Positions 11,244-22,339 of a stretch of 64,000 nt of DNA are shown here, one piece after another (positions within the stretch are counted from its first letter, which is position 1; each line of letters starts with the position of its first letter). The stretch is taken from positions 47,967,190 to 48,031,189 of the forward strand of contig CM061244.1 in NCBI GenBank assembly GCA_030848705.1, given 5' to 3'. The translations under genes were made by a program, and so were the position numbers. The DNA comes from Heracleum sosnowskyi (lineage: Eukaryota; Streptophyta; Magnoliopsida; Apiales; Apiaceae). The notes under the pieces were generated by a model. The model saw nothing but the letters and a program-made list of their open reading frames with translations, had not been told where the DNA came from and did no database searches.

Positions 11244-12029
11244 TTACCTTGATGATTCTTCTCCAGTGTTGGTGGTATCTCCATTGTTACCAATGTTTCC
11301 ACCACCACCACCAGGATTATTATCATCATTATTATTGTCATTACCAGCAACATTCTCAGGCGGGGCTTCATCATCTGAATCTGAGTCTGGCAAGTTATCA
11401 AATTTCAGTTTCTCAGATGAATCTTCTGTTTGGATACTAGGGAGCTTAGTGTCATCAAATGTTACATTGACACTTTCTTTCACATGATGACCATCAATCA
11501 AGTACACCCTGTAAGATCTTCTGGAATAACCAATAAAAATAGCTTCTTGTGCCTTAGCCTCAAACTTGCCAAGTTTCACATTGTCATCCTTAAGCACAAA
11601 GCATTTTGCTCCAAATACATGAAAGTATTTGAGAGTTGGTTTCTTGTTGTTCATGATCTCATAAGGAGTCTTCATTAAATCCTTGTTGATTAAAGTTCGA
11701 TTATGAGTATAACAAGCAGTGTTCACAGCTTCAGCCCAAAAGTACATTGGAAGTCTTGATTAACTTAACATAGTCCTAGCAACTTCAATCAATGTACGAT
11801 TCTTCCTTTCCACCACTCCATTCTGTTGAGGAGTGCTAGGGGCAGAATATTGTCTTGTTATTCCTTTATCTGCACAAAAGTCATTTAGGACTGCATTCTT
11901 GAATTCAGTTCCATTATCTGACCTTATAGCTCTAACAGGGAATCTCGAATCCAGCTCAATCAACTTTATATGATCAATCACCATCTGTGGGGTCTCATCC
12001 TTGGAATGTAGGAATAAAGCCTCTGACAT
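11244..12029 (-). pseudogene. Copia A integrase remnant
   Basis: Two frames, 12029-11760 and 11747-11244, make up the integrase core and C-terminal region. The second Asp (RSDNGTEF) and the Glu (NGVVERKNRTL) are visible. The first Asp, normally in a VDD-type motif some 50 residues earlier, is missing: near 12020 the zinc-finger end (CEACQR) runs directly into sequence normally found beyond it. One stop separates the two frames. The C-terminal part has an acidic and Gly/Asn-rich stretch. Not functional. Confidence 0.85.
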
Positions 12030-12729
12030 GCCTCACATAGTCCTTCCTGTGTAAATTCCATCTGAGGCAAACCTCTAACCAATTCCCTCTTGACTAAAGA
12101 GTTCATGGTTTTGAAGTTAAGGTGAGACATCTTCTTGTGCCATAGCCAACTCTCATCTGATAAAGCTTTAGCATAAAAACAAGTAACTTCATCTTTGGAT
12201 CCAGAGTACAGATCAGCTATGAACAAATCACCTTTCCTTACTCCTTGAAGAGCAGGCTTTCCATTCTTCTTGTGAAGGATCTGACATCTATCTTTCTCAA
12301 AGGAAACAGCATATCCTCGATCACAGAAATGATTGATGCTGAGAAGATTGAACTTCAGACCTTCCACAATAGATACATCTTGAATGATAACATTTCCAAA
12401 CTTCAAACAGCCATATCCTCTGGTAATACCCTTGATTTTATCTCCAAAGGTAACTCTTGGGCCAGCTTTCTCAACCACATTTGATAGCAGGGCTCTATCT
12501 CCGGTCATATGCCTTGAACAACCACTGTCAAGAACCCACAGAACAGGGTTTACCTGTTCCACACCCTGCAGTATCAAATTGATTAGACCTTCTTCGGAAC
12601 CCAAACTTGATTGGGTCTGGCATACTTAATGAACTAGCCTTTGTCAGGCAAAACAACATTTTTAACATTAACTACATAAACCTCTTTCACAAAAGAGCGT
12701 TTCCATTTATAGCCAGCCTTAACACATTT
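11978..12729 (-). pseudogene. Copia A protease and pre-integrase (GAG-pre) domain
   Basis: The frame 12604-11978 contains the aspartic protease motif LDSGCSRHMTG, then the pre-integrase region with the HHCC-type finger (WLWHKKMSHLNF, CEAC). Between this frame and the upstream gag frame (12605-12729) the same protein continues but is cut by stops. In Copia elements gag and pol are usually one frame, so this is one broken polyprotein. Confidence 0.88.
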
Positions 12730-13935
12730 CTAAGTAGGCTTAGGGATAAATGGATCCACTCTAGTCTTTGGAGGACTAGTAGTCTTAGATCTAACATGCT
12801 TCTTATTATTAACATGTTGACGTGGAGCAGTCTTATTATCAGATACATGCTTACTATTAAAATAAGCATACATAACATTGAAAGCACAAGACATGCAATT
12901 TACCACACCACATGCTTTATGAGAAAGATTAATAGCAGGCATGTTGGTTCTACAGTTGTTTTGATCCACTTTATGAATGTCTAACTTAGTCTCAGTTGCT
13001 GAAACAACTTTGACTGATTTGTCAGACATACACTTGTTGGACTGAGCAAGTTCAAAAACACGATCCTCCATACGTATCTCCTCTTCAATGATGATAGAGT
13101 ATTCATTCAGAGGTCCTGCTTGAGACTCTCTAAAGAAAGGTTTATCAATACCCTTAAGCACATCTGGTATACCCCTTTCTTCAGCACTGACTCGATTAGG
13201 GGTATTTATGCTTAACTCACCAATAGACTCATTATAGTCATACCCTATTCCTACAGTCTGACCAATACTTTGTTTATTGATGATTTCTCTAGCAGTCTTA
13301 CAAGAGTTATAGTAAGCATTAACCTTGACTTTAAGTTCACTGATCTGACCCTTAAGAATGGTTTCCAGTTGAATATAACATTTAACCCTATTCTCAAGAA
13401 ATGCTATTTTCTCAGTTAGTTCATCCTGATTAACATGCACAAGTTTTAATTCTTTTATCTCCTTTTTAAGGGCTGTGTTCAAAAGAATTATTCTATCATT
13501 TTCTCTACGTGCACATGAAACAGTAGTACTGAGATGATAGATCATTTCAGTATTAGTAAACTTTAACTCTGACATGTATGTGGATGAAGTGCTTGCCTCA
13601 TTAGCCATTAAAGCAAGGTTTCCAATTTCACCTGCTTCTTCATCACTATCAGTATCATCCCAACTCTTTCCTTCAGCAACATAAGCTTTCCCAATCTTAT
13701 TCTTCTTGCTAGAATCAAATGAGTTCCTTCTCACTTGCTTTGGCTTTTTACATTCTGTAGCAAAGTGACCCAACTCATTGCAATTGTAGCACCTGATTGT
13801 GCTTCTTTCCACAGTTCCAGTTTTGTAGCCACCCATTGTGCTACTTGAAGAGGAAGATCCACCTCTCTGAAATCTGGGCTTGAACTTAAGATTGGGATTC
13901 CTTTTGAATCTGAACTTCCCAAATATCCTGACTAT
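12730..13935 (-). pseudogene. Copia A gag, C-terminal part
   Basis: The reading frame continues from the Athila junction at 13935. It has a Ser-rich linker, a zinc knuckle (CYNCNELGHFATEC), an acidic patch, a long Leu/Glu/Lys-rich region likely to be coiled coil, and a Cys-containing segment before a stop at 12730-12732. The first 33 codons of the open frame (13936-14034) are Athila LTR sequence, not gag. The N-terminal part lies at 29447-30340. Confidence 0.88.
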
Positions 13936-15284
13936 TGTTCGCACAAAATCACGCAAGCGTACGCGGTCAACAAGTAATATATGAAAGTAGAGTTCGTTCC
14001 CACAGAGACTGCTTTGGTTACTATAGTTATGCACTTATGCAACAATGTATGGCTATTGTTCAATGCTAAGACAAGTATCAAAGTTTGTGTTTTGATTAAC
14101 TAAATTATCTAAACAAATTAACAAGATTATAATTGACTAAAGAGATTGCTGTATAATTACTTATGAGAATAAAACATGGGATCCTAACTTCATTAAATAC
14201 TTCATCTAGAGTCTTTTGTCTTTAATCAATGCATGTGACGGTTGTGACAACTAATCGGATAACACGAAATCAGTACACGCTACCTTTCAGTATACGTATA
14301 CCAAACCACTCAACATCAACAAAATAGATAGAAGTTAAGCAGACACCAATTATGCTTAGACCCTATATGTCTATAAGATTTGAAAACATAACGGTTTAAC
14401 GAGCAAGTTATCCATTCAGATTACATAGGGCAGGTAAGATGGTTAAAATCACCTACGAATCATGCATGACAAACATACATAAACCTATGCTAGCATGGCA
14501 AGTTCTAAACCTCTATATCCACTTTCGCAATCAATAGAGATTAACAAACAACTTAGATGTTAGCTACGCATCCAAGAAGAATAAGCACAACCAAACTAGG
14601 TTATCAACAAATCATCACACACAAATCTTTAAAACAATTAACTACTAAAATCCATAAATAGATCCGTTAGAATCCCACGACGACGATTAGTTCATAATCG
14701 AACCGTTCATCATCGTGGGTTCTGATGAAAACATGTTAATAATAAGTCTAGAATACTGAATAAAAGTGCTAGGGTTTATGAAAGAACAAACGAGAATCCA
14801 AAGTATCGCCTAATTAGAAGAATACAAAGATAAATTGAAAAGTAGATCTTCGTAATCAGCCGTCTTCTTGTTCTCCTCACCGGTGGATGGATATGTATGA
14901 TTGTATATCAATATATATCTCTGAAATCGTCCACCAATGGTTTATATAGGCCTCTAGGTTGACTGGTCTTTTGGCAACTTTCCTTTTCTGACTCAGAATT
15001 GTCTTTTACAGCTTTTGAAGAGCGCGGGCGCGCCTGGTTACTGTTCAGAATCCTCAACTTTGCATTCCTTGACAATTCTTTGTGTGCTCTCATTCCGCAA
15101 CCACTTGACCTTAACGACTTTGCTCAGAACATCACTGCAAACCACAGGAACTCCACATCTCTACTGACAACTCAACTCTGCAAATACAAACACCAAACAC
15201 ATCACAATCACCACAAACTTGAGAACAAACGATCAATTTAAGCCAATTTCGGACGATCCAAGTGGATATGAAATCCACTTATCA
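13936..15284 (-). repeat. Athila 1 3' LTR, 1349 bp
   Basis: It starts TGTTCGCAC on the plus strand and ends CACTTATCA. It matches 28078-29446 closely, but near 15022-15034 has one copy of the GC-rich unit where the other LTR has two, accounting for the 20-bp length difference. Short frames such as 14908-15093 are within the LTR and not supported as genes. Confidence 0.94.
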
Positions 15285-15297
15285 CACCCCCAAACTT
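15285..15297 (-). promoter_or_regulatory. polypurine tract of Athila 1
   Basis: On the minus strand AAGTTTGGGGGTG abuts the LTR start TGATAAGTGG. The same CCCCCAAACTTA core recurs at about 16025 and 16446. Confidence 0.85.
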
Positions 15298-16510
15298 AAA
15301 CCGATGCGTGTCCTCAAGCATAAACAGACTCTACTAACTATAATGCAATGCATGAATGCAACTAATATGATAATGCAAGTGATCCCCTCAGACTAACCAA
15401 AACCAATCAACAAGCAAACATCTCAAGGAATGCAATCTTTCAAACAGAGTTCGACCAAATTCCCTGTATACTAACCATACAAACACAGAAACGTGCGTGT
15501 GTGCAATGCTCATCAATATACTCCCAAACTAAATCAAGACCATATCCTATTCTTCACCAAAACAACCACAAACTTATAAACAAAATGAACTCTAGACACA
15601 AGAAACCACTTAAAGACACCTCAAAATCCGCTTGAGCTAGACATGAATTCATTCTTTATTACAACACACATGCTTATTTGACCGTGCAATGGTTGAGACC
15701 CCAAAAGGCTTATACAATAATACCCATGTAGCGAGCGTTAGGTTAGCGGATCCCAGACCGGAAAAGTCTTAGGTCACTAGGCACAAAGTCCCCTAAAACT
15801 TAATTGCTCGAGTATTAAAGAGCTCACCCTGATCAATTCTGCATAAACACAACTCTTTTTTTTTCTTTTTTTCCTTTTCTTTTTTCTCTTTTTTTTTCAA
15901 TTTCGGAATGAGTGCGCTTTGCTTTTTCTCATCCCACCCTAGACTACTCATCTTTTCAATGAGCGGCTACTAGCCATTTGACGCCTAGCCTTTATTGATA
16001 ACTAGCATGAAATCCCTGGTTTCCCCCAAACTTATACTTTAGTGCTCCTTCAATTTCAAGAGAATAGAATACATTCTAAATATAAGCAAGCAGTTAAATT
16101 CTAACATCCAAACAAGCATGGTCTGATCAAATCTAAAAGCAACCAATGAGACTTATGAAATTAATTTGTTTATGTCATGCAAGTCAATTCATAGGAACTT
16201 AATCAACCCTCTATCTATCACTACCACACTCCCATCAACATCGACTCACCAACGGAAATAGTCAAGTCCTACGGGATCATGAAATATGCTATGCAAATGC
16301 AACTAAATGAACTCACATGATAGACACAAACACTAATGCAAACAGAATGCTCTATATGACAAAAACATGCAAAGATATGAATGAACTAACTACAAATGCA
16401 ATATGAATCCTATATGACACACACACTAACCTTCCCTAATTACCACCCCCAAACTTACAATATTCAATGTCCTCATTGAAGGTAATAACAAGGAAAGATG
16501 CAGAGAATAC
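15298..16510 (-). other. Athila 1 3' untranslated region
   Basis: No coding frame is supported over 1.2 kb. Near 15847-15898 lies a pyrimidine run on the plus strand (purine-rich on the sense strand). Two further polypurine-like CCCCCAAACTTA sites occur at about 16025 and 16446. A long non-coding 3' region is usual for Athila. Confidence 0.7.
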
Positions 16511-17692
16511 CTAGTCATCAGCAGGACCACCCTCCTCGGGTGGTGTATCCGGTGGTGGATAAACAAAATCCACTCCAAAAGTAGGCCATGTGATGTCAAC
16601 TCCAGTAGCTCTGAATGCAGTACTCAAAGCCTGAGTCAAATCCTGAGCAAAACGGCTATGACTGTCATGAATCGCATCAATGCGCCACGTCAAACGCCTA
16701 TACTGCACATCCCCTAAACCAGACCTATCCACTTCACGCTGAATCCGATATGGACGTCCCCTCCTAGCTGCAGGCTCACGAGGTGGAGCCTCTGCTTCCT
16801 CAGCATCCTCAAGATGAGTATAGCCCAAACCATAGTAATCCGGGGCACCACCATCCCAATCCTCCATCCTATCAATCGCCGAATGATCGATAGGAGCACT
16901 CGGTAACTGAACCTGCTCCTCCTCAGACCAACGAACACCAACAGCAGTACACAACTTGGTAACAATGGAGGCATGAGGAATCGCCCCCGTTGTACCACCC
17001 TTCAAAAACTTCACAATATTCTTATGAAGGAGTTCCCCAAGGTCAATGTACTCCTCATTCAGAATACCCCACAGAACAATGGCCCTATCCACCGTAACCT
17101 CATGCTGATGCGAAGAAGGCAAAATATTAGCGCAAATAAACAAATTCCAAGCCCTCGCATACCTGTTCATAGCAGAAGCCGGAAAAGTAATCGGCTCGGT
17201 GGTACCAGCCCTATACTTCCAAGTAGTGCCCGGAACAGAAATCTCCCCAAGAATGTACTCGAGATCAAGATCTTCCCGAGTCTTCAAAGACCAGTCTTCC
17301 TCACCCCTCTTCCTCCTAGGCAAATTCAAAACCCGATGAATTGCCTTCGCCGTATAATCCACAGTAAATCCCCGAACCACACTATAACCGTTCTTGTCGG
17401 CTTTAGCATTAGCAGAAAACTCCCGCACAATAGACAACGGGACCGGCTCCGGTGCTTCAGAAAAGGACTCCCAACCCCTCTTAGTAATCATGCTAAACAA
17501 GTGCCCATCAGTCTGTCGAGGCAAAAATCCCCTTTCTTTAGCCACAGCCTTTGACAACAAACGAGTAAATTCAGCCTGAGCCTCTGGAGATGTGAATTTC
17601 TCGCCCCCAATACCAATACTCGACTCCTCCTCAGAAGAAGAACGACGAGTGCTACTACTTCCCGCAAAACGACCTCTCTTTGGTGGAGCCAT
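16511..17692 (-). CDS. Athila extra ORF in env position, plant-transposon-protein type
   Basis: An intact frame of 393 codons starts at ATG (17692), downstream of integrase where Athila elements carry an env-like ORF. The N-terminus is basic and Ser-rich (MAPPKRGRF, then acidic serines). The middle (residues about 60-260) includes YARAWNLFICANILPSSH and resembles the Pfam 'putative plant transposon protein' family. The C-terminus is acidic and Pro-rich. I see no signal peptide and no clear membrane helix, so an envelope role is not supported here. It is the only open frame of length left in Athila 1, while the surrounding gag and pol are broken. Function unknown. Confidence 0.75.
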   Translation of the reverse strand: MAPPKRGRFAGSSSTRRSSSEEESSIGIGGEKFTSPEAQAEFTRLLSKAVAKERGFLPRQTDGHLFSMITKRGWESFSEAPEPVPLSIVREFSANAKADKNGYSVVRGFTVDYTAKAIHRVLNLPRRKRGEEDWSLKTREDLDLEYILGEISVPGTTWKYRAGTTEPITFPASAMNRYARAWNLFICANILPSSHQHEVTVDRAIVLWGILNEEYIDLGELLHKNIVKFLKGGTTGAIPHASIVTKLCTAVGVRWSEEEQVQLPSAPIDHSAIDRMEDWDGGAPDYYGLGYTHLEDAEEAEAPPREPAARRGRPYRIQREVDRSGLGDVQYRRLTWRIDAIHDSHSRFAQDLTQALSTAFRATGVDITWPTFGVDFVYPPPDTPPEEGGPADD

Positions 17693-18073
17693 TGAATTGA
17701 AAAGAGATGTGTATAGATATGTCTATGTATAGGTTTAAGAGAGAGTGAGAAAGAGGAGTTTAGGGGCTAGGGTTTTGATATAGAGGGTTGGGAAGGGTAG
17801 GGAACTGTTTAAATAGGGGAAAAGATTATAAAATCTGAATTAGGGTTTTATTTTTTTCCTGGACAGGGATTGGGCGCGGGCGCGCATGGCTAGGGCGTGG
17901 GCGCGCGGTCCTTCTGCCAGATTTTCTGATTTTTTGATTTTTTTGATTTTTTTTTGGATTTTTTTTTTTAAACACAGAAAATGAAAAATACTTACAACAT
18001 ATCATGGGTTGCATCCCACGAAGCGCTCGTTTTACGTCAATAGCTTGACGTGATTCCTGACTCCTTAAACAGC
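17693..18073 (-). other. spacer between Athila integrase and extra ORF
   Basis: It holds a T-rich tract on the plus strand (about 17935-17970) and the GC-rich repeat at 17872-17907. It would be the 5' leader of the extra ORF. No frame is supported. Confidence 0.6.
17872..17907 (-). repeat. GC-rich Athila motif, two units
   Basis: Two copies of a GGGCGYGGGCGCGC core (plus-strand reading) sit in AT-rich surroundings just upstream of the extra ORF. The same core occurs in the LTRs and between gag and protease of both Athila elements, always in the same orientation relative to the element. Confidence 0.85.
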
Positions 18074-19033
18074 TTAAACAAGAATCGCGGTTTCAACCTT
18101 GCGATTCACCCGTTCAACAAAATACGGTTTCAACCTCTGACCATTGACCTTAAATGCTTCATCCGGTGACTTATTGAAAACTTCCACTGCACCATGTGGA
18201 AACACTTTTTTGACCGTGAACGGCCCCGACCACCTTGACTTGAGTTTACCAGGAAAAAGCTTGAGACGAGAGTTAAAAAGCAAAACTAGTTAGCCAGGAA
18301 CAAAGGACTTTTGCACCAACTTCTTATCATGCCATCTCTTTACCTTCTCCTTGTATAACTTGTGATTTTCATAAACCTGTAGACGGAACTCATCCAACTC
18401 ATTAATCTGAAGCATTCTTCTTTCACCAGCAGCTGACAAATCAAAATTCAACTTCTTCAACGCCCAATATGCCTTGTGCTCTAGCTCGGCAAGCAAATGA
18501 CAAGCCTTACCATACACCAGCTGAAATGGTGACGTACCCAACGGAGTCTTGTAAGCTGTCCTGTAAGCCCAAACGACTTCATCAAGCTTCAACGACCAAT
18601 CCTTCCTTGAAGGATTTACAACTTTTTCAAGAATACGCTTAATCTCCCTATTAGAAACTTCAGCTTGACCATTTGTCTGAGGGTGATAGCCAGTAGCAAC
18701 ACGATGATTGATATTATACCTGGCCATCAAGGCTGTGAACTTGCGATTACAAAAATGCGTACCCTCATCACTGATGATTACCCTTGGAGTTCCGAAACGC
18801 GTGAAGATTTGCTTATGCAGAAAACTCAGCACCACTTTAGCATCATTGGTCGGTAAAGCCTTTACCTCAACCCATTTAGACACATAATCCACATCTAACA
18901 GTATGTACTGATTATTGCAGGATGAAACAAACGGTCCCATGAAATCTATTCCCCACACATCAAAAATCTCCACTTCAAGCAGCATATTAAGAGGCATCGC
19001 ATTCCTCCTACAGATATTACCAACCCTTTGGCA
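18074..19033 (-). pseudogene. Athila 1 integrase
   Basis: The frame 18997-18290 carries the DDE core: D18 in WGIDFMGPF, D77 in ISDEGTHF and E113 in NGQAEVSNREIK (35 residues between the last two). A TAA at 18290-18292 separates it from the C-terminal module, 18283-18074 (LFPGKLKSRWSGPF). A TGA at 19034-19036 cuts the zinc-finger region from the core. Both stops sit where the family has Gln or Arg/Lys, so C-to-T changes are the likely cause. The catalytic triad itself is present, but the protein is broken. Confidence 0.88.
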
Positions 19034-20814
19034 TCAATCACACCTCAACACAAACTGATGAGCGTCTTTAAACAGAGTTGGCCAGTAGAAACCTGCCTGA
19101 AGTACTCGAGTAGCTGTCTTCTCTCCACCATAATGACCTCCATAAGTGGTGGAATGGTAATCTCGCAAAACACCCTCGGTTTCACTATAAGGAATGCATC
19201 TTCTTATCATCTGATCAGCTGCTTGCCTGAATAAGAATGGCTCGTCCCAACGATACCACTTCACATCATGTAGAAACTTCTTCCTTTGAGCATAAGAGAA
19301 TTCAGCAGGGATGACATTACTAACAAGATAGTTCACAATATCTGCAAACCATGGTTCTTCATCTTGCACCCCAAAAAGTTGCTCATCAGGAAAAAATTCA
19401 TTGATAAGAGTTTTATCACCTGCATTCTTACCGAGGTCTTCCAATCGTGACAAATGGTCAGCCACCTGGTTTTCTGTACCCTTTCTGTCTTTAATCTCCA
19501 AATCAAACTCTTGGAGCAAAAGAACCCAACGAATCAACCGCGGCTTTGAATCTTTCTTAGAAATCAGATAACGAATTACTGCATGATCAGTATAGACTAC
19601 TACCTTAGTTCCAAGCAAATATGACCTGAATTTCTCGAAACTGTAGACAATGGCTAAAAGTTCCTTTTCTGTAGTAGTGTAGTTCAGCTGAGCATCGTTG
19701 AGAGTTTTGCTAGCATAGTAAATCACATGAAACACCTTGTTCTTCCTTTGCCCAAGAAAAGCTCCCACGGCATAGTCACTAGCATCACACATCAACTCAA
19801 AAGGTTTGTCCCAGTCAGGTGCAGTGATAATAAGTGTAGTAGTCAACTTCTTCTTCAAGAGCTCGAAAGCAGCTAAGCAATCTTCATCAAACTTGAAAGG
19901 AACATCCTTTTCCAACAAACTACATAAGGGTTTAGAGATTTTGGAGAAGTCTTGAATGAATCGCCGATAGAACCCCGCATGACCAAGAAAAATGTGAATT
20001 CCCTTAACTGAAATTGGTGGAGGAAGATTTTCAATTGTCTCCACTTTGGCCTTATCCACTTCAAGCCCCTTGCTAGAAACCTTATGCCCAAGAATGATTC
20101 CTTCTTGCACCATGAAGTGACATTTCTCCCAGTTGAGCACCAAATTGGTCTCAACACACCTTTTTAGCACCATGCCAAGATTCTGTAGGCACTGGTCATA
20201 GGAAGTTCCAAAAACTGAGAAGTCGTCCATGAACACCTCCACATTAATGCCAATCATATCTGAGAAAATGGCCATCATACACCTCTGAAAAGTTGCTGGT
20301 GCACCACAGAGTCCGAAGGAAACGCGACGGAACGCAAAAGTGCCAAAAGGACATGTGAATGTGGTCTTCTCCTGATCCTCTAGAGCAATACAAATCTGAT
20401 TGTAACCTAAATAACCATCCAGAAGGCAATAGAACTCATGACCAGCCAACCTATCCAGCATCTGATCAATGAACGGAAGAGGGAAGTGATCTTTTCTGGT
20501 GGCTTTATTCAGCTTTCGGTAGTCCAGGCAAATCCTCCCCCCTGTAACTGTACGAGTAGGGATGAGCTCATTCTTCTCATTAGCAACCACTGCATGCCTC
20601 ATTTCTTAGGCACACATTGCACTGGACTCACCCAAGAACTGTCTAAAATAGGATAGATAATTCCTGCGTCCAACCACTTCAGAATTTCTTTCTTCACCAC
20701 CTCTTTCATGATAGGATTGAGCCTTCTTTGAGGGTCCACAATTGGTTACTTCCTGGTTCAAGCGGAATCTTATGCATGCAATACGAAGGGCTAATTCCAT
20801 TTATATCCGCTATG
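19034..20814 (-). pseudogene. Athila 1 reverse transcriptase, RNase H and integrase finger
   Basis: The frame 20602-19034 (522 codons) holds RT with RICLDYRKLNKATRK, the first catalytic Asp in CLLDGYLGYNQ and FMDD at residues 124-127. RNase H follows, with CDASDYAVGAFLGQ, TEKELLAIVYSFEK and YTDHAVIRYL, and then the start of the integrase zinc finger (GGHYGG to LRCD). Upstream, 20603-20814 still encodes the protease-RT linker and RT start but is cut by a stop and frameshift near 20600. At 20815-20819 the frame is interrupted by Athila 2 and picks up again at 25329. Confidence 0.9.
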
Positions 20815-20819
20815 GTCCA

Positions 20820-22197
20820 TGATAAGTGGATTTCATATCCACTTGGATCGTCCTAAATTGGCTTAAACTGGCTATTTTGTTCTCAAGTTTGTAGTGTTTG
20901 TGATATGTTTGGTGTTAGTAAATGTAGAGTTGAGTTGTCAGCAGAGATGTGGAGTTCCTGTGGATTGCAATGGTGTTTTGAGCATTTTTGGGAAGGTCAA
21001 GTGGTTGCGGAGCGAGAGAGCGCAAGGAAAAGACAAGAAAAGCATAATGTCAGATTGTGAACAGTAACCAAGAGCCCCCGCGCCCTTATAGGCGCGCCCG
21101 CGCCCTAAACATGCTGAAGAAGGCAATTTCAAGTCAGAAAAGGAAAGTTGCCAAAAGACCAGTCAGCCCTGCAGCCTATATAAACTATTGGTGGACGAAT
21201 CCTGAGATATACATTGATATACAATCATACATATTCATCCACCATCAAGGAGAACAAGAAGACGGCTGATTACGAAGATCTAGATTTCATCTTTTCTTTG
21301 TATTCTTATAATTAGGCGATACTTTGGATTCTCGTTGGTTTTCGTTTGTTCTTTCTTAAACCCTAGCACTTTTATTCAGTATTCTAGACTTATTATTATC
21401 ATGTTTTCATCAGAACCCACGATGATGAACGGTTCGATTATGAACTAATCGTCGTCGTGGGATTCTAACGGATTTATTTATGGATTTTAGTAGTTAATTG
21501 TTTTAAAGATGTGTGTGTGATGACTAATTGATATCCTAGTTTGGTTGTGCTTATTCTTCTTGGATGCGTAGCTAACATCTAAGTTGTTTGTTAATCTCTA
21601 TTGATTGCGAAAGTGGATATAGAGATTTTGAACTTGCCATGCTAGCATAGGTTTATGTATGTTTGTCATGCATGATTCGTAGGTGATTTTAACCATCTTA
21701 CCTGCCCTATGTAATCTGAATGGATAACTTGCTCGTTAAACCGTTATGTTTTCAAATCTTATAGACATATAGGGTCTAAGCATAATTGGTGTCTGCTTAA
21801 CTTCTATCTCTTTTGTGGATGTTTGAGTGGTTTGGTATACGTATACTGAAAGGTAGCGTGTACTGATTTCGTGTTATCCGATTAGTTATCACAAACGTCA
21901 CATGCATTGATTAAAGACAAAAGACTCTAGATGAAGTATTTAATGAAGTTAGGATCCCATGTTTTATTCTCATAAGTAATTCAACAGCAATCTTTAGTTA
22001 ATTATAGTATTGGTAATTTGCTTAGTTTAATTAGTTAATCAAAACACAAATTTGATACTTGTCTTAGCATTGAACAATAGCCATACATTGTTGCATAAGT
22101 GCATAACTATAGTAACCAAAGCAGTCTCTGTGGGAACGAACTCTACTTTCATATATTACTTGTTGACCGCGTATACTTGCGTGATATTGTGTGAACA
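20820..22197 (+). repeat. Athila 2 5' LTR, 1378 bp
   Basis: It starts TGATAAGTGG and ends GTGTGAACA, in inverted orientation to the Athila 1 LTRs. It has two GC-rich units at 21073-21105. Confidence 0.93.
21073..21105 (+). repeat. GC-rich Athila motif in LTR, two units
   Basis: Two CCCGCGCCCT cores about 19 bp apart. It occupies the same place in the LTR as the motifs at 15022 and 29164, but in sequence that has otherwise diverged. Confidence 0.8.
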
Positions 22198-22203
22198 AGT
22201 TTT

Positions 22204-22222
22204 TGGCGCCGCTGCCGGGGAC
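22204..22222 (+). promoter_or_regulatory. primer binding site, Athila 2
   Basis: TGGCGCCGCTGCCGGGGAC lies 6 nt after the LTR. It resembles the tRNA-Asp-type site usual for Athila, with one or more mismatches. Confidence 0.85.
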
Positions 22223-22339
22223 TCGGTGTTATATTTAGTTTATGTGCTTGTCATCAGTGGTCGTTAAAGTTCACTGACTCGGATTATACTCATCAATTTT
22301 ACTTTGTTTGGTGTGTTTCAGATTCTTTAGTGAAAGTGT

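Noticed and set aside
11233..11487. plus-strand frames opposite the Copia integrase C-terminus
   Set aside because: They read the Asn/Gly- and Asp-rich linker backwards, giving low-complexity Ser/Pro/Leu sequence.
16973..17554. 193-codon plus-strand frame
   Set aside because: A shadow of the intact minus-strand extra ORF of Athila 1.
16511..17692. true envelope glycoprotein
   Set aside because: The position fits, but no signal peptide, membrane helix or cleavage-site pattern could be seen.
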